Origin: Molanna angustata
Lineage: Eukaryota > Arthropoda > Insecta > Trichoptera > Molannidae
Direction: 5' to 3'
Length of the DNA: 64,000 bases
Assembly: GCA_963576475.1 (NCBI GenBank)
Contig: OY754971.1
Span: 466,501 to 530,500, forward strand
Below the pieces are notes generated by a model. The model made no database searches. It was not told the origin of the DNA and was given only the letters and a program-made list of their open reading frames with translations. Positions 1 through 13,200 of the stretch are shown here, one piece after another (position 1 is the stretch's first letter; every line of letters begins with the position of its first letter). The translations under genes were made by a program, and so were the position numbers.

Positions 1-66
1 GGTAGGAGTAGCCTTCAGTAAATTGTTAAAGACTTCTCTGTTTCGCAGAGCCAAGCATTAAGCAAG

Positions 67-104
67 AGCGCCGTTGGAATGGTCTTTTACCATTAAACGG
101 CGCT
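67..104. other. Short GC-rich hairpin
   Basis: AGCGCCGTT (67-75) pairs with AACGGCGCT (96-104), and the inner AATGGT (78-83) pairs with ACCATT (89-94) around a CTTTT loop. It is too short for a miRNA precursor. It may be the remnant of a mobile-element terminus. It lies downstream of the lipase stop codon. Confidence 0.5.
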
Positions 105-1013
105 GTGTAATTTTGATTATTATTACTACTAAACAAATCTTCGATAACAGTACCGTTCAAATCGAGCTTTGACCTCCTTCAGATTCAGCTTCCTACTGTT
201 GTCTCCAGTTGATAACTTGCAGGAGCTGTGTCACATCCATCATCTCACCTTAATCTTGGTCTGATCTTTCTTCTATATCTCCTTAGTAGCTAATCACGAT
301 ATTGTTGGGCAGTCGAGTGTTTATTCTAAACAAATTCACACCCAAATGTATCACACCCGAATCCCTAGTCGTATAAAATAAACAGAAATGTCTTAAAAAT
401 CAATAATTCTATCGTCATATTTATTATCAAAGGATTTTTCTAAATATACATTAGTCATATTAATTTAATATATTAGTTTCACTTTCATATTCTATTTTTA
501 CTCTCTGTAACATTTTCAATAGAGAAATCATTCTGCCGAAACGCATGTCGAGTATCGTGAAGGTCGACAAGGCATACAAAGAAAACATACATATTATGTA
601 CCTATGTAATAATTCGTATTTATGTAAAAATAATCGTATACAAAAGAATGCTTAAAAATAAAGATACCTTATCCTAATATTTTTAGTATCGCCAATTTAT
701 TCCTAAACTGAGTAGATTTTATCAATTTAATATAGTTAAATATTCAATTTCAACTAATAGAGGAAAAATAATAGAGCCTTTCGTTTCAAACTTCATACTT
801 GGATGACGTGGACTATCCATTTGCTACGATTAACTAAGATATAAACAAATTAACACCCATAAAGGGTGGGGCCGCGACAACGACTAGGGAGGAAATTCCT
901 CGTTTTTGGATCAAAATGGCTGATTATGTCGACTTATACAGATTCACTTTCCAATGGCTACAGCCAGCTTCAGCATATCAATATATGTTTTTTTGACAGA
1001 TGATTAGTTGAGT
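105..1013. other. Lipase 3' flank, no gene seen
   Basis: AT-rich sequence below the lipase stop. AATAAA-type signals occur on the minus strand, for example near 695-700. They could end the lipase transcript, but none can be chosen. No coding similarity was recognised. Confidence 0.5.
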
Positions 1014-1249
1014 TTATTCTTCGTCTTCTTCTTCTTCTAAATTTCTAGAATATGGTGGTTGAGGGTTAGTCTGTAGGTGGTAGATCCCCCTTGCAGTGGG
1101 AGGTGTGGTGTCCCCCATAAAGTCAGAATCCCCGGAACAATGTTTGTCCCTCAGTTCTCTCTCGTTGTTGCAATAGCGCCCCAAGAAGCCAAGGGGCCTA
1201 TTAATAGACTCCACGTAAAATTCATGTGATCGCCCGTGACTACATGCCT
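1014..1249 (-). CDS. Lipase exon E (catalytic histidine and C-terminus)
   Basis: Acceptor ATTTCAG at 1251-1250. After completing a Glu codon it reads [17 protein letters not shown]; the His in CSHGRS is the family's catalytic base. Further cysteines (RYCNN, DKHCSG) fit disulphides of a secreted protein. The last residues are acidic (EEEEDEE) and the TAA stop at 1016-1014 sits inside an AATAAA hexamer. The exon supplies 77 residues. Confidence 0.9.
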
Positions 1250-4200
1250 CTGAAATTAGTTAATAATCACATAACAACTAGAAAATAAACATAAAAAATA
1301 CTCAATACTAAAAATAAAAGAGAACGTCAAGAAATTATGTTGCTATCTCACAAAGTCTAGAATGGTTTAAGATTGGTTTCAACTTTAAAGGTTATTTTCT
1401 TTATAAAGAAAGCTTTGATTGGCATATTTTGATGGTTTTTGGATCTATGATAAAAAATAAATAAAAAATGGAGAAAAATACTATTTAAATAGCAAAAGCA
1501 ATATCTAAAAATATACCAAATACCGCTAAAAACGCGCGTTTTACACTAATATTGAATTTAAAAAATAACACTGTAAATAATAAAGATAAGGAGAATCCTA
1601 TTAAATAGTCAGGAATTTATAAATTAGAGTGTAACGATTGCACATCTTTTTATATAGGAAAAACTACTAAAAAAATACTATTTAGGCTTAAAAATAATCT
1701 ATAGTAATTTAAATAAAAGACAGTAAATTTAGGCTGGGTTGTTTCAACAAAAGTATCAGTAATAGTATAATTAAAATACTTTGATTTCATAAAATTGTTC
1801 AAAATTGTGTCATTTGAGGGCATTAGATTGTAATAAAACATCCAAAAGTATTGAACATTTGCCACAACCAAGTCTTCTTCGCTACATTCCTGTTCCATGT
1901 TTCGGCAGACAAGAAGATGCCTATTATCTTGAACCACCCCACAATCGTAATATACATCTTCTCGTCCTATTCCCCACCTGTACAGGTTCTTTCTGTACCT
2001 TGTAACACATCTACACGGAGTATATTCAATGTCTTCCATGTACGGTAGGGAAAATGGTACCCCGGTCCCAAAGCCTCTGATTATGTTTAAGTCTATGTAT
2101 ATATTGTACACTTAGTTAAGTATACTTCGTATCCTCCTAAGTTATCATTTTATTTTATAATTTTAATGGTGTACACAAATTTGTGTTTTATTTTAAATTA
2201 ATTGTAAAATGATACCACAGAGTGAAATACAATCGTTCATCATTTTGTTTGACTATATCTTCGTTGAGGAATTAAATTGTTAATAAAAATTTATGAATAA
2301 TAATTATAAAAATGACTTGCCGACGATTTCTGCCATACCGGTGCATCCTGGTTGTGATGGTTTCCCTCCATTGGGATAGAAGTCAGCGTGTCCAAGAGGA
2401 GATGAATATCCCAAGACACCAGCACAAGTATGAAGCACGTCTACAAACTGAGCGTCACTGGGATCTAATCTATCTTCAGGTCCTGCCCAGTATTCGAAAC
2501 CTGGCAACGCGGGATCCAGACCTGAAAAAATATTTCTTCTTTTCATTTTTTGGACTCTACAAGTCAATTGTTTTAGGAGGCGGAAGTTTCTTGAGAGGCT
2601 GAACTCCAGCCTTCTTGCCATCGTTTTAGAGGTATCCCAGGTCGACGTTGTCCATCTATTATTTACCTTGAACAAATAAATGTTATTTTGCATGTTGTGT
2701 TGCTTATTTGTGAATGGTAGGTACTTATAATAATTGAAATCAAGTAGAACTCCTGATTAAATGCAATATGTATAACGTGAATAATTCTAATAAAAATTGG
2801 ATATTGCTCACGCAATACTAGTCTTCGAACTAGACTAATAATTGTTAAGACGAAAGAAAAAATCATTTAGTAATAAACCCATCACTTGCTCAAGGTGCAC
2901 TGATGTGTCAATTTAAATAATTTTCATTTTCACGTTACGGAAACATCAACTATTTACTAATACACTGAATCTTGAGAAGTTCAAAATTAACATGAAATAT
3001 TCCACGATAAGCTTTTGGTAAATGACCAAAAATCGCCGAATCTCCATTAACCTGAAACAGAAAGTATATGAGACATATGTATACTGCCAGTTGCGACAGT
3101 ACATATGGCTTGGAGACTGACGATAACGTTGATAACCTAGAAAATTGCCGACGAACTAAGGATCTCCCAAAGAACCATGGAAAGAGCCATGTTGAAAGAC
3201 AGGGTGCAAAATGACCGCATTCTTACTTTCAATTGTCAATTAGATGTTTAGAGCACAATAGAGGTTGGCTTGGAAGGAGATGGAGGAGGCCTTCGTCCTG
3301 GAGTGGACGGGATTAGGCTGAAAAGAAGAAGGAATAGTCTTAGTAGGTAGATAAATATAGGGAAATAAAATCATGAAAATATTCCAACTGTCGATTTGTT
3401 CAAGAGAATTTTACTCTCTTAACCTATCGACAAAGTTTCAACCCAAGATACGCGAGATTTGTATGCACTGTTGTGTAATCTATGGAAAATTATTATTGTT
3501 GGATTCGATGTGTTAAAATATTTAAATGTGGAACATTTATCATTGTTTTATTTCTATAATTTTTATATTGTTTTTTGCTGCTATGGTTTTAAAAGAATAA
3601 AGAGGAAGGTTACTTTTCAACCTAAACTGACTGTCACACAGTGTGTTTTAATTTATTATAATATTTAAATCATGCACGGTCTATATTTTTCACGGTTTTT
3701 CCAAATTTGAATAAAAATAACACCAACTTAGAGGCTACGCAGCATATATGTTCTATACAGGGTGTCCCATAAGTCAACGTATTCCTTTTAAGGGCTGTTA
3801 TACCAACTCATGACTCGCCAGAATATGCAAATATGACCTTGGTAAAAGTGCCTTAGTTTTCGAGTTATTGCCACTTTTACAAAGTGCCCGAAAATCTCCG
3901 CCTTAGATTGGTTTTTCCTGTGCCATATTTACAAATTTCAATATTTTGGAATTTTAATTTATGTTTTACAATCTTGAATAACTCAGCTGTTGATCACAAT
4001 CCAAAATAATAATAAAACTTTTTTTTTGGCGCCAAAAAAATATTTATGTCCCGGGTTATGAATTTAAAAAAAAATATTACCCAACTTTGATTGTTCACAC
4101 TGAAAAAAAAATGTATGACGCCAACCTGGCAAATTGTTGCAAAAGTTGGCGCATTTATTGTTATTTCGCAATTTGTTTCATTACTAATTGTCTTGATTTT

Positions 4201-7200
4201 GTTATTTTTAATGTTTTTTTTACTTGTTAATTTTATCAATTTGTAGTAGTGGTATTAATTTTTAGAATTATAAAATAATAAAAAAGAGTTCACTTATTTA
4301 CTAAAGAAGAAGCAAAATTTCAGTGTGAACACTTGCCTTTAGATTATTTGAATGTTTTATTTAGTCAAAATAAATCCTTGTCACTTTAATAAATAAAAGC
4401 AAGTGTTTACGCCGGAAATCCTAATAAATGAAATAATTTCACAATCAGCTCATTTTGAAGTAAAATAGCAATATCTATTATTTTTACTATAAAACATAGT
4501 AACTGTTATATTATTTTGGAAATAACAATAATTGCGCCCGCGACCTCTTATTCCGTTCCTGTCAGATTTGTATATTTTCTTCGTCAGGCGTTCTTCGTTC
4601 ACTCGCAAGAAAACAAATAATTGTTTGCGGAAACATATATCTTTAAAAAGACGTGTCCTGGTATTGAAAAAATGTTTAAAAAAGGGTGAATGGTCATATC
4701 TGAATGAGCTGCCTCTAGTTGTAAAATATTTTCTTGAAAACCAAGAGCAGAATATTAGACGTAATAAATTTCATTGAAAATATTCTGAAGAAGATAAGAT
4801 GTTTGCATTATCTGTACAAAATAGGTATAGAAATCAAGTGGCGATAGCTCTGGGGATTGTGCGGGCCACGGAATGGGGCCTAGACTTCCAATCCGGGAAT
4901 TGGCATACTATTGCATAGTGAACCGGACACAACAAGTTGTTTTGAAGGAAATCCATGTAATTTATACCATTAAGGTTGTCCAGCTAGTAGTATGGTCCCA
5001 CGATAATATTGCCTATCACTCCTGCCCAAACATTGACTCTAAATTTTCTCTGAAAGTACACTAAACGGGCCACGCAGGATTCTCATTAGACCACATGCAT
5101 ATAAATTGTGAAGGTTTATAATCCCCTCGCTAGTAAATTTTGACTCGTTTATCCACAAAATTCTTTTTGAAAGGGTTGTATCGTCAATTTCAGCAATTTT
5201 TAGAAAAGGTAACTATCGCATGTACCTACATGAAAAGAGTTCATACCTAATTTAAATTATCTGAAACCCAGAATTTGTTGTTTTTTTGGCATTTTCAGAA
5301 CCAACCTAACTTGCATGAAATAAAAATTATGTACTCTTGAGAATAAAAAGATGTTTTTTTTATATTTATTATGTTTAATATGTCTCTATGTATTAGAAAT
5401 ATAATATTTTTTTAATACAATAAATCACATTCCTGTGCAATAAATGAAATTTTGAATGAAACCTGTATTTTATTTCACTCCAAATATCCTACCTGTGTAA
5501 ATTAGCAGAATACTGAGTAAGTAGATTGAAAATAGCCAAGTAGCTTTGATGTGGCTACAGAATAAATTAATTCAGAATACTGAGTGAGTTGATTAAATCT
5601 AACCAAGTTGTTTGCTGTGGATACTGAATGAATTAGTTCACATTACTGAGTAGTAGATTGAATTTAACCAAGTTGTTTGCTGTGGATACTGAATGAATTA
5701 GTTCAGATTACTGAGTAGTTAATTAAATCTAACCAAGTTGTTTGCTGTGGATACTGAATGAATTAGTTCAGATTACCGATTAGTAGATTGAAATTAGCCA
5801 AGTTGTTTGTTGTGGATACTGAATGAATTAGTTCAGATTACCGAGTAAGTTGATAGAAATTAGCCAACTAGGTTGGTTGAATTTGACAGTTACTTTGCTG
5901 ATATTACAAAGTTAGTAGGTTAAGTTTTGACAGGTTACTTGGCTGATTATACAAAGTTGTCCGTGGTTAACCAAGTTACTAGATTAATTTTGACAGATTG
6001 TTAACAAAGCTACTCGGTTAAAATTAGCAGACCATTTACTTGGCAATTTTTAGCAACGAACTTTGCAGGTACTATATTAACAAAGTTGCTTGGTTATTAT
6101 TAGCAGCAAATCATTTATTTTTAACAACTACATTTTTTGAGTGTGTGTTAATACTTTGGTACGTATTTTTCAATTATACATACTATCGCCATCGACAGTT
6201 GGATCTCATGTGTTACATGCAACTAGTGATATAAAAATCTTACCTGTGATTCTTCCAACTTTCCCTGGACCAGCAAACCTTCCAGCGAATCCTGAAGCAT
6301 GCGCACCAAGACTATGTCCGACAATGTGGAACTGTTGAGGCTCCATATTGTGTTCACTAATTAGATAATCCACCATACGTCCTGTCTTATTTCCCACCAC
6401 CTGGTCATCCACAAACAAACACAATTATTATTTTTATTACAATTTTCTTACTTATCATTGTCTTATGGCGGAACATCCCTATGATGTTCGCCCATCCATA
6501 AGTACATAGCATGGCTGTCCACGCAAGAGGAAGATATAAATAGTTGTCCCCACCTACGCTAATCATTCGGGATGATTTCCAGTGCCGTGGCTGGACGTAT
6601 CGCGTATTCTTCTCGACAATCTTATTCTGTATTCCAACTGTCGATTCGTTCACGAGAATTCAATCCTCTGAATGAATCGACAGTATTAAGCCAAGATGCG
6701 TGTACGAAGGAATATTTTGTATGGCGTAGAGGACTTTTTGCATGCTAAAAACACCAACTTATTGGTTTCGCAGCATATACGTTCCCATACATGGATTTAC
6801 TCAGAATTCGGAGTAGAACATTTTATGTGAGTTTTGTGTGTCTGTGTGACCCCCCCCCCTTTATAACTTTTGATTCGCTCAATTTACAGAGCCCAAAATT
6901 TCAGAATATATAAACAGTTATAGGCCTACAAAACTTTTATACTCAGAATTGTGAATTTTTGTTTGAGTCAGGGGTTATCTACTTTTGAATTTTTAGTTTT
7001 TTTTCATATATCTCAGAAACCATAAAAGCTAGATCGCTGAAAATTGGTATAAACATAGACAAATACAAAATCTCAAATTAGTTTTTTCAAATAAATTCCA
7101 GGGTTTTTCAAACATTTTTTATTAAGAAAAATATTTTTTTTATGATAAATTTATGAGTTTAACTGCCTATATTTCCATTTTTTTTTTAAATAACGAAAAA

Positions 7201-10200
7201 ACCCGATACATTCCAACTAGATAATCTAATTTTCTATAAAAAATATTAATGTTGTAGAAGTACATCTCAATTTTTTTTTAACAATTTTTATAAAAATTGA
7301 ATTTAGTGACGACATCGCTTCATACAATTTGCATGGCAGTCGCCTATACACAATGTGTAAGAAGACTTAATAGTTTGATACTTAATCTCCAAACATACAT
7401 ACAGAACCATAATGCTGTTTTCATATTCCGGGTAGGAAAAGAGGACTGATCTCCATACTGTCCTATCTTAACATACATACCAACATGTGTTAAAATTTTC
7501 AATTATTTGTATTTATGGGTTTATTGTTTGATTCTTATTCTTCAACTATACATACTATCGCTATCGACAGTTGAATCTCATGTGTTACATGTAACTAGTA
7601 TTTAAATATCGTAATTATTAAACGACTTAATACTTCTCAGAGTGAGTTGTATCTTTCATTATATAAATAATCAGTTGTCCCAATATTAATTCACTGTCAT
7701 AGATGAGTTTTGACAATAGGTAGGTACTTTTGAACACGTAAATCATCTCCCTATAGTCTAATTTTTCTCATCAAAGTCTACAAACTGGATAGCCTAGACT
7801 TCACATAATTTTTTTTTAACATAACCTACAAAAGTTTGGGAAAAATACCAATTTAGTCATTTATTTTAATATTTTAGTTACTTTTTTTAATATATAATGC
7901 AACTGGCTCACGCCAGTCGCAATTATAACTACAAACAAACTCACCAACCTATTTGTACCAAACTTTTGTAGGTTAGGTTTACAAAAATGGTGTGAAGACT
8001 AGGTTATCCCTACAATCTGATATAATTAACTAAAATTCAGCGACTGCTAGACAGACTGAAATAATAGTTTTTGATTCAGGGAATCTTTTTTAATGGCAAT
8101 CTTTTTTTAGTAAAATTATGTACCTAGTAAGGAGATAATAATATGTGAAATAATTAGATTGATGAGGTAGTTGACATTGAATAATAGATAACATTAATAG
8201 GTTAAGGGTAAAACTAAGATAAAGTGACATAAAATTACTGATAACAATTTATTGTGTGATGAGAGAATAGATAAAATACTTAAGAATCATTGAGTATGTA
8301 CTAAATAAAACTGCTCTTATATTTTATTAATCTAGAAAGAATTTTATAATATAAAAGTATGTCTTTTTGAATTATGTACATGAAGATACAAAAGTTTATA
8401 AACATTGTTGCGTATAGAGAGAAGGGAAAATATTGCACCTACCTTGGCAGCCTTCTTCCTTCGTCTTGTGTAGTGTCTTCACGGAGGGCACTACACCAAC
8501 CTCTATGACACAACACTGATTTACACTTTAAAACTTCCTCTGAACACGGTTCAGGAATTCAAAATAGCGCACGGCGCGTGGTTTCGATGATTGATGCGAA
8601 AAGGTAGAAAATATGTATATTTTCTCTTGAGTCGACTATATAACTTTCTGTCACAGTGCAATGCGTTCACACACGACGAGAGAGTATTGACGATTGTTTT
8701 TGTTCCTATGTAGGTAACAATATTTCAGGGATCGGAAAAGGTTGGAAGTGTTGCCACATTTACCGAACATCCTCCCCTCCGAAGAGGCCTGGTATGTATA
8801 CCACGGCTCTTCTAAAACTATATGACAAACACATAACGAAATATAAAAAAAATACATAAATTTGGAGACATATAGCAAACAAATCCCCAAACTTAATGGT
8901 CATGTGAAGGTACGACCTTCATACAAGCAAAAAAAATAAGATAAGCAAAAAAATAAGATAAACAAAAAAGGTAAAAAAAAGTATACCTAACTAACACAAA
9001 ATAAAGGAAAACTTAAACTTTACAAATCATTGTCATTTTGACAAGGAAGTGGGCATAGCTTCGAAACTGGTCTCATCAAGATACCACTAGGTGTCTTTAA
9101 TTCAACCACACGAGTGACTCCGTCCTGAGAGGAGACAAGCTTCGATATTCTACCCAATCGCCACTGCAAGGGTGGCATGTTGTCCTCTCGTATGACAACA
9201 AGATCTCCGACATTTGGAGGAATCGTGGCCTTAAGCCATTTAGATCTCTGCTGGAGAGTATGCAGGTACTCTCGCTGCCACCTGTTCCAGAATGATTGGG
9301 AAATCGACTTAATTAATTGGTAACGTGTAAGTCTAGAAACGTGCACGTCATCCATACGTTTTTCAGGAACGGCTACAAGAGGTTGACCTATTAAAAAATG
9401 GCCTGGAGTTAGTACATTCCACTCTGAGGCGTCCTCCGACAGAGACGTTAAAGGTCTTGAATTCATGACTGCCTCTACTTCCGCACAAACCGTCATGAAC
9501 TCTTCTAAAGTTAATATCTGCTCTCCAATTACTCTCTTCAGTAAGGTTTTAGCCACCTTGATTCCGGCTTCAAACAATCCTCCGCTGTTTGGGTAACTTG
9601 GAGCATTAAAATGCCAAGTGATACCACGCTGGCTGGCTTTGTTTGACAATACCTCCTGCACTGCTGAACTTGAGAGGTACTTATCAACTTCATTGAGATG
9701 TCTGCTACTCCCTACATAATTTGTGCCGCAATCTGATCGAATAAACGTCGGAAGTCCTCTACGGGATGAGAACCTCGAGAAGGCTGCAAGAAATCCCTCA
9801 GTTGAGAGGTCCGACACAACTTCTAGATGGACTGCCTTCGTGGCCAGACAGACAAATATGCATAAGTAGGCCTTAAAGGTTTTAGAGTTTCTTATTTTAT
9901 TTGCTCGCATAGTAAAGGGACCACCATAATCTGTGGCGACTCGTTCGAAGACCCGACCGACTCGAACACGGTCCGATGGGAGGTCTGCCATCTGAGGGCA
10001 CACCGACTTGGGGTTTACCTTAAAACACGTGACGCACTTATGAATACGACTACGTATTACACGCCGAGCAGAAACAATCCAAAACTGCTGTTGTAAAATA
10101 GCATTCAGCGCATTGGGACCGATATGGCAATGTACCTTATGATAGTTGTCTACAATCAGATTAGTTAAGTGAGAAGATTTAGGGAGAAGAATGGGAAATT

Positions 10201-13200
10201 TAGAATTATATGGAAGAGTAGAATGTCTCAGTCTCCCTCCAACTCGTATCATACCTTCGCTATCCAGGAAGGGAAATAATTTTTGCAAGTGTTTCACGGA
10301 GCAGGGACGGCCATTCCTCAACTTGTCTATCTGTTCAGAAAACGCAATTAATTGTTCCCATTTAATAAGTTTGAAGAGTGATAATTTTAACTCCTCTACA
10401 GAAAGAGGACCGGTACATTTTTTAAATTTGTGACGACAATTATTGATAAATCTTATGCAGTAAGCTGTAGTTCGTTGCAGTCGTTGCAAGGAACTAAATT
10501 TAATAACAAAAGACTCCTCCATGTCTGCACATAGAGCAATCACCTTGGTCTCACGGAGACCAGGGAGTTTGTGTGAGTCTAAAGACTCTCTCTTTTGGCA
10601 CGGCCAAGTTTCGAAAGAGTCCTTTAGCCATGGTGGATGCCACCACAATTCATGATCCAATAATACGGAGGGATATGCACCCCTAGATGAAATGTCAGCG
10701 CAGTTTAATTTTGATGGTACATATCTCCATGTGATATGGGCCGTAGAACTTAAAATCTGGGAAACACGGTTTCCTTCGTAGATTTGTAGTAAGTGAGGCA
10801 GGGTTTGGAGCCACGACAGGCAAATAGTGGAGTCTGACCAACAAATTACATTATCAATTTTGATTCTACCAAGGAATGACGAAACGCAAAAATTTATTAA
10901 ACGTGTTAACAACAATGCAGCATTTAATTCTAGTCTAGGGATAGTCATCTTCGTGCGCACAGGGGCTACCTTTGACTTAGCCGCCAAGAGGCTGACATTC
11001 ACCTGACCCTCATTGTTCACGGTTCTAAGATACACGACTGCAGCATATCCACAGAGTGAACCATCGCAAAATCCATGTATGGATACTTCAGTTAAACCTT
11101 CGTGAAATGCTTGTCTTGGAATATTAAATCTCTCAATAACACTTAAATCAGCTACAAAATTCTTCCATTCTTTGACAATTTCTTGAGGCGGAATGTCATC
11201 CCAAGAAGTGTGCAACAACCATAATTTCTGAATGATTAATTTTGCCTTGAACGTTATAGGAGAGATCCAACCCAATGGATCGAATATTCTTGCAATAGTA
11301 GATAAAATCGCTCTCTTGGTGCATTCATCTCCGGGCACATTCACTCGATACCTAAACACATCAGCTAATGAATCCCACTGGATCCCTAAGACCTTAATGC
11401 AAGGAGACGAGTCTGCAACGTCGAAAGATCTTGGCACTTCACAATGATCAGCTGGTACATCTTCAAGCAACTGGTTGCAATTCGATGACCATTTACGTAG
11501 CTCGAAACCTCCCATTTTTAGCAGTGAAATAAGTTCCTGCTTAAGTAGTACTGCATCCTGAAGTGTTGCAGCAGTGGTGATGATGTCATCAACAAATATT
11601 TGAGACTGTAAGACCTTCGAAGCCATAGGAAACTGAGACTCCCCAATCCTTGCGAGCTCACGGAGCACCCTCATGGAGGCATAAGGTGATGACGTCACGC
11701 CATATGTGACTGTGCACAAGGCGTAATGTCTAATAGGATCTGAAGGAGAGTCTCTCCAAAGAATCAACTGATATGGCTGATCCTTGGGATCAATCAGAAT
11801 CTGACGGAACATCATTTTAATATCGCAAATTAAACCTATTGGATGAATACGAAAGTTAAGTATGATGTCTGCAATATCGCGGTGTAATTTGGGGCCAGCA
11901 TACAGACAGTCGTTGAGAGAAACTGAAGTAGATGTCTGTGCTCTCGCATCAAATACTACCCTAATTTTTTTTGACTGATTTGTTGTTTTAAAAACGGCAT
12001 GATGAGGTATATAATAATGCTTACCAGGTTGAGTCACACCCTTATAAAGAGTCATATGACCCAATGATAAATACTCATTCATAAAATTTGTATATTCGAA
12101 TTTTAGGTTTTCATTTTGAGAAAATCGTTTTTCCAAATTTAAAAACCTACGCAGCGCGGCGTTGTAAGAATTTCCCAGTTGAGGGTGAATTTTCTTAAAT
12201 GGCAGTCTAGCCATGAACCTACCGTTAGGTATTCTTTGAAGAGTTTTCATGAAAAACTCCTCACATTGATCATCTTCTGGGTTGCAAGGCATTACCTCAG
12301 GAAGATTTTCTGAGTGCCAAAAATTTTCAATTAATTTATCTAACGAAGTTTCTGAGTGGAAGGAATGTATCGCAAGATTATTGCTCAACGTGCGATGAGA
12401 TGAATCATCATATGGACCACTAATAACATAGCCAAAGATGGTTCCTAATGCCGTGGGTATGCCTTCTGAGAAATGAACTGACGAGCCATCCAAAAGACTT
12501 GCATACAAATCTGCTCCCAATAGAACGTCTATTTGAGCAGGTTCATAAAAATATTCATCAGCAAGGGATAAATTTTTATATGCATTAAAAACCCTTTGAG
12601 GGACACGGTCTGATGGTATATTATTGGTTAGGCGATTTAGTACTAGGGCCGTAGTAGAAATAAATTCACCACTGCGTTGTTTCATAGTAAGAAAAACTGA
12701 ACCGCGAACCTGAGTAATATTTCCTCCCAGTGACGTCACTGGAACCTGAATTTTATTGCGCTTTAATGATAGACGCTGAATGCAACTCTCCGTTATGAAG
12801 GAGGACATTGACCCACTATCTAGCAGACACCGTACAAGATGAAAGTTCCCAAATGAATCTTTAATAGGTATGCGAGCTGTAGCAAGTATGACTTGCTTCG
12901 TTTGAGAAATTGTGCCTGAATGAATTTCGGCAGATGTAATTAACTTGTTTTGATCTGAAACTGTTTGAACAATTTGTTTGTTTTCGAAATGTAGCAAAGT
13001 ATTATGTTTATGTGACTGACACAATTTACATTTTCCGGAACTCTTGCAATTTTTAATATCGTGATTTTTCATACAAGAGAAACACAGTCGATTTTCCTTT
13101 ACAAAATCACGACGTGTTTTAACGTCCTGCCTTTTAAATTGTTCGCATGCGAAAATTGCATGCGCTTGATTCTTGCAGAAATGACATTTAATGTTATTAG

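Noticed and set aside
2304..2338. Extension of lipase exon D past the donor ([11 protein letters not shown])
   Set aside because: It runs into a stop and breaks the frame with exon E. The phase-1 GT at 2338 restores [10 protein letters not shown].
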